Source: Planctomycetaceae bacterium (lineage in GTDB: Bacteria; Planctomycetota; Phycisphaerae; UBA1845; UTPLA1). From it: a stretch of 64,000 nucleotides of DNA. Where the stretch lies: positions 62,001-126,000 of the forward strand of contig WYBU01000059.1 of NCBI GenBank assembly GCA_011525745.1, given 5' to 3'. Both the position numbers and the translations under genes were made by a program. Of the stretch, positions 58,792 through 64,000 are shown piece after piece; position 1 is the stretch's first letter, and every line of letters begins with the position of its first letter. Under the pieces are notes generated by a model. That model worked only from the letters and a program-made list of their open reading frames with translations. It was not told the DNA's origin and made no database searches.

Positions 58792-60198
58792 CTACAGGCA
58801 GCGAAGGAACGCCACGAGGTCCTTCTTCTCCGCCTGCGTGAGCCTGACGCCCAGCACGATGTTGAAAAACTCGACCGTGTCATCCAGCGTCAGCAGCCGG
58901 CCGTCGTGCAGATACGGCGGCGAGTCCTTGATGCCGCGCAGCGGGAACGTCTTGATCGGGCCATCGGCCGAGGCCATCATGTCGTTGATCATCCGCGGTT
59001 CGTAGAATCGTTCGGCCCGCAGGTTGTGCATGAGGTTGTCGGTGTAATACGGCGCCGGATGACAGACCGAGCACTGCGCCTTGCCGAAGAACAACTCCTG
59101 GCCGCGCAGCTCCGACTCGGTCGCCTTGCTCGGGTCCAGCCTGCCGAGCACGTTAAGCTTGGGCGCGGGCGGGAAGTCCATCAGTTCCTGAAATTCGGCC
59201 ATGGCGTGGACCTGGCTGCCGCGCTCCAGCAGATTGGCGCCCTTCTTGGTCGCGATCACCGGGTCGCCGTCGAAATAGGCGGCCCGCTGTTCGAACTCGG
59301 TGAAGTCCTCGACGCTCTTCAGCGCCCGTTGCGAGCCGAACAGCCGCTGGATGTTCACGCCGCGCAGCGACGGCGTCTCGATGCGGTGGCGAAATTCCTG
59401 CGGGCGGATGTCGCCCACCAGGTGCGTCGCGCCGTTGGTGTGGCCGTTGACGTGACAGTCGAAGCAGGTCACGCCACGATGCGGCCGCGCGCTGCGCCGG
59501 TCCTCGGTCTGGTTGAACTGCTGCTGCGGGAAGGGCGTGACGAGCAAACGCAGACCTTCCAACTGCTTGGGATTCAACAGCCCGCTGAAAATCTCATAGT
59601 AGTTGTCGATCGTCACGAGCCGGCCGCCGGAAACGTCGCCCAGGTCCGGCCGCGTCGTCAAAAAGATCGGCGGTGGAAATTCGGGCATGAAGTGGTCGGG
59701 CAGGTCGAAATCGAGGTCAAAGCGCGTCAGATCGCGGCCTTCCTGCCGCTTGATTTCGTCGATGTGAAACTGGGGAAACAACATGCCGCCTTCGGGATGA
59801 TTGGGATGCGGCAGCGGCATGAAGCCCGCCGGGAACAGGTTTTTCTCGCGAATTTCATCGGCGCTTAGTGCGCCCAGTTTCTCCCACGTCGCGCCGTCCG
59901 GCAGCTTGGCCCGCACGCCTTCCTGCACGGGCTTCCCGCGCGACATCGTGACGCCGGGGGCCGCTCGATTGCTCAGTTCGTATCGCTCCGACAGCAGATC
60001 GGCGTGCTTTTTCATGATGCCGGGCTTGGCCGCGCTCATGCGCGCCATGACGGCCGAAAATTCCTCGGTTTGGTCGACGGGGGCGTAACTCGAGCGCTTT
60101 TTCGATTCGTCCTGAGCCGCGGCGAGACCGGCAACTGCCAGCGCCGCGGCCGCGACGGCCGGAAAGACCCACGCGTGCCTGCGATTCAAAATCCTCAT
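58792..60198 (-). CDS. Exported di-heme c-type cytochrome (peroxidase-like)
   Basis: ATG at 60198 (MRILNRRHA) is chosen because AGGAGG lies 8 bases upstream; ATG at 60204 would be too close. The 468-residue protein has a signal peptide (cut near LAAAQ) and two heme c sites, CFDCH and CSVCH, about 110 residues apart. The second lies in a segment typical of the MauG/CcpA di-heme family (GQELFFGKAQCSVCHPAPYYTDN...FPLRGIKDSPPYLHDGRL). It probably works in the periplasm in peroxide reduction or another electron-transfer reaction. A divergent gene starts 121 bp away. The exact activity is not shown by sequence. Confidence 0.8.
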   Translation of the reverse strand: MRILNRRHAWVFPAVAAAALAVAGLAAAQDESKKRSSYAPVDQTEEFSAVMARMSAAKPGIMKKHADLLSERYELSNRAAPGVTMSRGKPVQEGVRAKLPDGATWEKLGALSADEIREKNLFPAGFMPLPHPNHPEGGMLFPQFHIDEIKRQEGRDLTRFDLDFDLPDHFMPEFPPPIFLTTRPDLGDVSGGRLVTIDNYYEIFSGLLNPKQLEGLRLLVTPFPQQQFNQTEDRRSARPHRGVTCFDCHVNGHTNGATHLVGDIRPQEFRHRIETPSLRGVNIQRLFGSQRALKSVEDFTEFEQRAAYFDGDPVIATKKGANLLERGSQVHAMAEFQELMDFPPAPKLNVLGRLDPSKATESELRGQELFFGKAQCSVCHPAPYYTDNLMHNLRAERFYEPRMINDMMASADGPIKTFPLRGIKDSPPYLHDGRLLTLDDTVEFFNIVLGVRLTQAEKKDLVAFLRCL

Positions 60199-60319
60199 CG
60201 GCATGCCTCCTGGCTTGGGGTCGTCGAGGTCCAAAATCCGAGAATCGACAATCGATTTTGCCACAGGCGCGGCATGACCTCGTGGACCCTGCTTTCGGAT
60301 GTGCCGCGCCAGAGGCGGA

Positions 60320-61417
60320 ATGATAGCCCCGGCGCCGCGGCGCATCATTACAATTCGTTTCGTGTCGCGAGCTGTTGTTGTTTCCGTCGTTGCGGCCGCG
60401 CTGACGTCGCTCGCCGCCGCGCCGCCGCGCGGGCCTGCTTCCGCGCCGGTCGCTTCGTCGCCGGCCAGCGCGCCGGCGGGCATGGTCTGGATTCCCGGCG
60501 GCGAATTTGCGATGGGCAGCGATCGGGCGGACGCGTTTCCGCACGAGCGCCCGGCGCACCGCGTACGCGTGTCGGGCTTCTGGATGGACGAGACGGAAGT
60601 GACCAACGCACAGTTTCGCCGTTTCGCGGAGGCGACCGGCTACGTGACGACGGCGGAGCGCAAGCCCGATTGGGATGAACTGAAAAAGCAGGTTCCTCCA
60701 GACACGCCGAAGCCCCCGGATGAAATGCTCGTGGCGGGCGCGCTGGTGTTTACGCCACCTGACCATGCGGTGCCGCTGGATGACATGGGCCAGTGGTGGT
60801 CGTGGGTTCCGGGTGCGAACTGGCGCCATCCGCGCGGGCCGGACAGCTCCATCGAGGGACTGGACGATCATCCCGTCGTGCAGGTTTCGTGGGACGATGC
60901 GACGGCGTACGCCAAGTGGGCCGGCAGGCGGCTGCCGACGGAAGCGGAGTGGGAATACGCGGCACGCGGCGGGCTGGACGGGCGGCATTTCGTGTGGGGC
61001 GATGAGGAGTACTCGGAGCAGCGTCCGCAGTGCAACGCGTGGCAGGGCGAGTTTCCGCAGCGAAATACCGTGCGCGACGGTTTTTCGCGCAGCGCGCCGG
61101 TGCGGTCGTTTCCTCCGAACGGGTACGGTTTGTTTGATATGGCCGGCAACGTGTGGGAGTGGTGCGCGGACTGGTACCGGCACGACACGTATGCGCGGCG
61201 GGCCGCGGTTGGGCGCGTCGTGATCGATCCGATCGGGCCATCGAGCAGCTTCGATCCGGAGATGCCGTTCATGCCGGCGCGGGTGATGCGCGGCGGGTCG
61301 TTTCTGTGCCATCCGAGCTATTGCGCGTCGTATCGGCCGTGCGCTCGGCGGGGGAACAGCCCGGACACGGGAACGGAGCACATCGGCTTTCGCTGTGCGC
61401 GATCGGCGGGGAAGTAG
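60320..61417 (+). CDS. Formylglycine-generating enzyme (sulfatase-modifying)
   Basis: The 365-residue exported FGE-family protein has a signal peptide (to about residue 38), then GMVWIPGGEFAMGSD, MDETEVTNAQFRRF, WSWVPGANWRHP, LPTEAEWEYAARGG and DMAGNVWEWCADW. The C-terminal copper site is complete: GGSFLCHPSYCASYR keeps both cysteines (Cys-x4-Cys), followed by NSPDTGTEHIGFRC. This separates true FGEs, which oxidise a sulfatase Cys to formylglycine, from the many FGE-like proteins lacking the pair. No sulfatase gene is adjacent. ATG at 60320 follows AGAGGCGG. Confidence 0.88.
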   Translation: MIAPAPRRIITIRFVSRAVVVSVVAAALTSLAAAPPRGPASAPVASSPASAPAGMVWIPGGEFAMGSDRADAFPHERPAHRVRVSGFWMDETEVTNAQFRRFAEATGYVTTAERKPDWDELKKQVPPDTPKPPDEMLVAGALVFTPPDHAVPLDDMGQWWSWVPGANWRHPRGPDSSIEGLDDHPVVQVSWDDATAYAKWAGRRLPTEAEWEYAARGGLDGRHFVWGDEEYSEQRPQCNAWQGEFPQRNTVRDGFSRSAPVRSFPPNGYGLFDMAGNVWEWCADWYRHDTYARRAAVGRVVIDPIGPSSSFDPEMPFMPARVMRGGSFLCHPSYCASYRPCARRGNSPDTGTEHIGFRCARSAGK

Positions 61418-61444
61418 CCGAAAGCGCGCTTGAAAAGCGTGAGC

Positions 61445-61468
61445 TGAACCGCGACCGTGAGGGAGCGG
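61445..61468 (+). repeat. Single family C repeat
   Basis: TGAACCGCGACCGTGAGGGA followed by GCGG lies 28 bp after the FGE stop. The 273-bp gap to the next gene shows no inverted partner and no gene. Confidence 0.6.
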
Positions 61469-61690
61469 CGCGTTGATCATGAAGCGAACGCTGATTAGTG
61501 CCGCACGCGCCATCGCCGCGGTCACGACACGATGTGCGGGCGACCCGGGCGATTGCGCTTGAGTCTCGAACATACAAAACGTCGCGCGGCGACAATCTCG
61601 CACCAACGGCAACGTACGGACCGACAAGCGGCTTCGCCTCTTCGCGATCGATCCTTCGATTGGTCCGCACCGCGGGCCTCGCGGGCTATC

Positions 61691-62446
61691 ATGCCGCACA
61701 TGACGAGTGACGACACTTCTGCCGCTGTCGCGTCGGAGCGCGGTCTGATCGTCCGATCGCTGTGCAAGGAGTATCCCACGCGCGGCGAGCCACTGGTCGT
61801 TCTGCGCGATGTCCACCTGACGCTGCGCGCCGGGCAATCGGCTGCGATCATGGGGCCGTCGGGATCGGGCAAGAGCACGCTGCTGAGCATCCTGGGCGCG
61901 CTGGAGCCGCCGACGGGCGGGAGCGTAACGCTCGACGGCGTCGATCCGTTTCGGCTGGGCGAGGCGGAACTGGCGCGGTTCCGTAATCGGGGCGTGGGGT
62001 TCGTCTTTCAGGAACACTATCTGCTGCCGCAATGTTCAGTGCTCGAAAACGTGCTGGTGCCCACGCTGGCCGATCGGCCCGCCGACGATCCGACGCCGCG
62101 GGCGCGCGAATTGCTTGATCGCGTCGGTTTGAGCGAGCGGCTGGATCACCTGCCTTCGGAGCTGTCCGGCGGCGAGCGCCAGCGCGTGGCCATCGCGCGG
62201 GCGATGATGAACCGACCGTCGCTGCTGCTGGCGGATGAGCCGACGGGCAATCTCGATCGGCGGACCGCGGACGTGGTGGCCGAGTTGCTGCTGGAACTGC
62301 ATCGCGCCGAGCGGACCGTATTGGTGTGCGCGACGCACAGCGCATCACTGGCGGCGCGGTTCGAGCGGCGATTTGAGATAGCGGATGGCGGATTAGCTGA
62401 GACGGCGGTCGCCATCGGCTGCGAACCGCGAGCCGGGCGTGATTGA
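61691..62446 (+). CDS. ABC transporter ATPase, LolD/MacB type
   Basis: The 251-residue protein has Walker A GPSGSGKST, Q loop FVFQEHYLLP, the signature LSGGERQRVAIARA, Walker B LLLADEPTGNLD, and the H loop ATHS. The 'DEPTGNLDRRT' element and length are typical of the LolD/FtsE/MacB group, which power lipoprotein release or efflux through FtsX-like permeases. An FtsX-like permease starts 322 bp downstream on the same strand. ATG at 61691 is used; ATG at 61700 is possible. The substrate is unknown. Confidence 0.9.
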   Translation: MPHMTSDDTSAAVASERGLIVRSLCKEYPTRGEPLVVLRDVHLTLRAGQSAAIMGPSGSGKSTLLSILGALEPPTGGSVTLDGVDPFRLGEAELARFRNRGVGFVFQEHYLLPQCSVLENVLVPTLADRPADDPTPRARELLDRVGLSERLDHLPSELSGGERQRVAIARAMMNRPSLLLADEPTGNLDRRTADVVAELLLELHRAERTVLVCATHSASLAARFERRFEIADGGLAETAVAIGCEPRAGRD

Positions 62447-62464
62447 AACGGGGCGCGATGCCTG

Positions 62465-62703
62465 ATCCGAACCGCGACCGTGAGGGAGCGCCGGGAGATC
62501 CGCCGTACGCGGGCGATAGATGCGGGACTCCGACGGCTCAGCGAATGAAATGCGGTTTCGCCGGCGGGGCGCCCGCGAGCGCAAGGGACCGCCTCGCGTG
62601 GCACGGGCCGGCAGTCCGTGAACCTTCGGCGCATGCGAGCGCCAGGGGCGGCGTTTTGGCCTTCGGCGCGTTTTCCGCCGTTCCCTCACGGTCGCGGTTC
62701 GGA
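62465..62703. mobile_element. MITE-like element: inverted pair of family C repeats (239 bp)
   Basis: The left end TCCGAACCGCGACCGTGAGG and the right end, read on the other strand, share 24 of 25 positions (one difference, GAGCG against GAACG). The 190 bp inside carry no gene and do not resemble the interior of the 3.2-kb element. The element lies inside the ABC-transporter operon, between ATPase and permease. No transposase is present. Confidence 0.5.
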
Positions 62704-62768
62704 ATACGGGGCGGTTGCGGTTCGCGCGGTATGAGATACGTTCCGGCCTCCATGGCGGTACACGCGAA

Positions 62769-64000
62769 ATGACGCCGACCACGCTCTTATTGCGCACGCT
62801 TCGCTTTCATGCCCGCGCGCATGCGGCGGTTGTGCTCGGCGCGGCGGCGGCGTGTGCGTCTCTGACAGGGGCGCTATTGGTCGGCGACTCGATGCGCGGC
62901 AGCCTGCGCGAGAATGCCGTCGCGCGCCTGGGTCCCGTCGATGCGGCGTTGATCGCTCCGCGTTTTTTTCCCGAGTCGCTGGCCGATCGGCTGCACGACG
63001 ACGCAGCCCAAACCGCGGCGCAGGGACCGCCTCCGCGTGTGTGTCCGCTGATCCTCTCTCGCGGCAGTGCCGGGCGTGATTCCGGGGGCGAGCGCGTCAA
63101 TCGCGTGCAGGTGCTCGGCGTCGACGAGCGGTTCTGGCGCCTCGCCGACGACGGGGGCGGATCGCCAGCGCCGGCCGCGGCATCGGCCGATGACTTGACG
63201 TTGGTTCTCAACGCCTCGCTGGCGCGCGAGCTGAATGCCGCGGTCGGCGACGACATCCTGTTGACGGTCGAACAGCGCTCCGACGTTCCGGTCGAGACGC
63301 TGTTGGGGCGGCGCGATCGCACCGTGGCGACGCTGCGCCTGACGCTGGAGCGGATCGTGCGCGACGACGGCCCGGGAGGCTTCAGCCCGCGTCCCGTTCA
63401 GGCGACGCCGTTCAACGCGTTCGTTCCGTTGCGCACGCTTCAACGGCGACTGGGACGCGCGAACGGCGTGAACGCGCTGCTGGTCGCGGGCGACGCGTCG
63501 CTGCCCGCCGGGTCCGAGACGCTGGCTGCAACGTTCGCGCAGCGACTGCAACGCCGGTTTCGACCGGACGATCTCGGATTGCGACTGCACCGCGATGCGG
63601 CGGAAACGCATGCCGCGCTGGAAAGTGAGTCGATGCTGCTCGAACCGCCGATCGAGGCGGCGGCGCGACGGGCGGCGGAAGCAGTCGGCGCGCCCGTGTT
63701 GCCCGTGCTGACCTATCTGGCGAATGCGATCGAGCGCGCCGGCGCCGCGACCGCGGCAACCGCCGGCGAACGAAGCGGCATTCCGTACTCGGCCGTGACC
63801 GCGTTCGATCCCGATCCCGCGAACGAATTGGCGCGCGTGCCGCTGACAACCGGCGTCGCCGCGCCGCCGCTGAATGACGACGACATCCTGCTCAACGAGT
63901 GGGCCGCGAGCGAACTGGGCGCGCGGCCGGGCGATCGAATCCACGTGACGTATTACGTGTCGCGCAGCCTGGGCCGGCTGGAGACCGAGTCGCGCGAGTT
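62769..64000 (+). CDS. FtsX-like ABC transporter permease, cut by window end
   Basis: The frame opens at ATG 62769 (MTPTTLLLRTLRFHARAHAA) and runs to the window end without a stop, about 410 codons. A first membrane helix (about residues 18-42, AAVVLGAAAACASLTGALLVGDSMRGSLRE) is followed by a large periplasmic domain (RVNRVQVLGVDERFW; ALLVAGDASLPAGSETLAATFAQRL). This order is that of the MacB/LolC type permeases whose remaining helices would lie beyond the window. It pairs with the LolD-type ATPase upstream. The full length is unknown. Confidence 0.82.
   Translation, partial: MTPTTLLLRTLRFHARAHAAVVLGAAAACASLTGALLVGDSMRGSLRENAVARLGPVDAALIAPRFFPESLADRLHDDAAQTAAQGPPPRVCPLILSRGSAGRDSGGERVNRVQVLGVDERFWRLADDGGGSPAPAAASADDLTLVLNASLARELNAAVGDDILLTVEQRSDVPVETLLGRRDRTVATLRLTLERIVRDDGPGGFSPRPVQATPFNAFVPLRTLQRRLGRANGVNALLVAGDASLPAGSETLAATFAQRLQRRFRPDDLGLRLHRDAAETHAALESESMLLEPPIEAAARRAAEAVGAPVLPVLTYLANAIERAGAATAATAGERSGIPYSAVTAFDPDPANELARVPLTTGVAAPPLNDDDILLNEWAASELGARPGDRIHVTYYVSRSLGRLETESRE

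Overview
The window is a GC-rich bacterial chromosome segment with about 38 protein genes, two tRNA-shaped genes and many short dispersed repeats. Several traits suggest a planctomycete, probably close to Phycisphaerae: a Ser/Thr kinase with a CHASE2-like sensor, an 825-residue site-2 protease with extra PDZ-like sequence, many TPR/HEAT proteins, an FG-GAP secreted protein ending in a dockerin-like EF-hand pair, a formylglycine-generating enzyme and a divergent KamA-type radical SAM enzyme. The phylum is an inference; no rRNA or other marker settles it.

Layout. 1-7 kb: end of an ATP-grasp gene, a secreted TPR/HEAT protein, xseB, and a two-gene signalling operon (double-receiver regulator, then kinase-CHASE2). 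7.5-11.2 kb: the dxr-rseP operon. 11.6-19.4 kb: acyl-CoA carboxyltransferase, KamA-family enzyme, MscS-type channel and an aminotransferase. 19.9-25 kb: orphan iscX, a FadL-type porin tightly linked to a hybrid histidine kinase, and a GH57 amylase. 25.3-29.6 kb: three TPR proteins. 29.8-31.3 kb: a small AT-richer accessory patch with two unusual tRNA-like genes, an unknown gene and a small basic protein. 31.3-38.4 kb: comEC, a thioredoxin-like TPR protein and a large FG-GAP protein. 38.5-40.1 kb: an AbiEi/AbiEii toxin-antitoxin pair. 40.4-46.3 kb: pcrA-pgi, an M23 lipoprotein and manC. 46.6-53 kb: a P1B-type metal ATPase, a zinc-ribbon membrane protein, a cytidylate-kinase-like protein and malic enzyme-PTA. 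53-58.3 kb: a secreted Gly-rich protein, csoR-copA behind a textbook CsoR-type promoter, and an HPF/RaiA-type protein. 58.4-64 kb: a 37-bp tandem hairpin array, a c-type cytochrome, a formylglycine-generating enzyme, and an ABC exporter cut by the window end.

The most distinctive non-coding feature is a set of dispersed intergenic repeats. One family has full copies of 124, 124, 153 and 194 bp. The lengths fit a 124-bp core enlarged in place by whole 35-bp hairpin units, one of which carries a 6-bp deletion. A second family is about 80 bp. A third is a 23-26 bp motif that twice occurs as an inverted pair resembling MITE ends. Two AT-richer accessory genes have a -10 box directly against their start codon, suggesting leaderless mRNAs.
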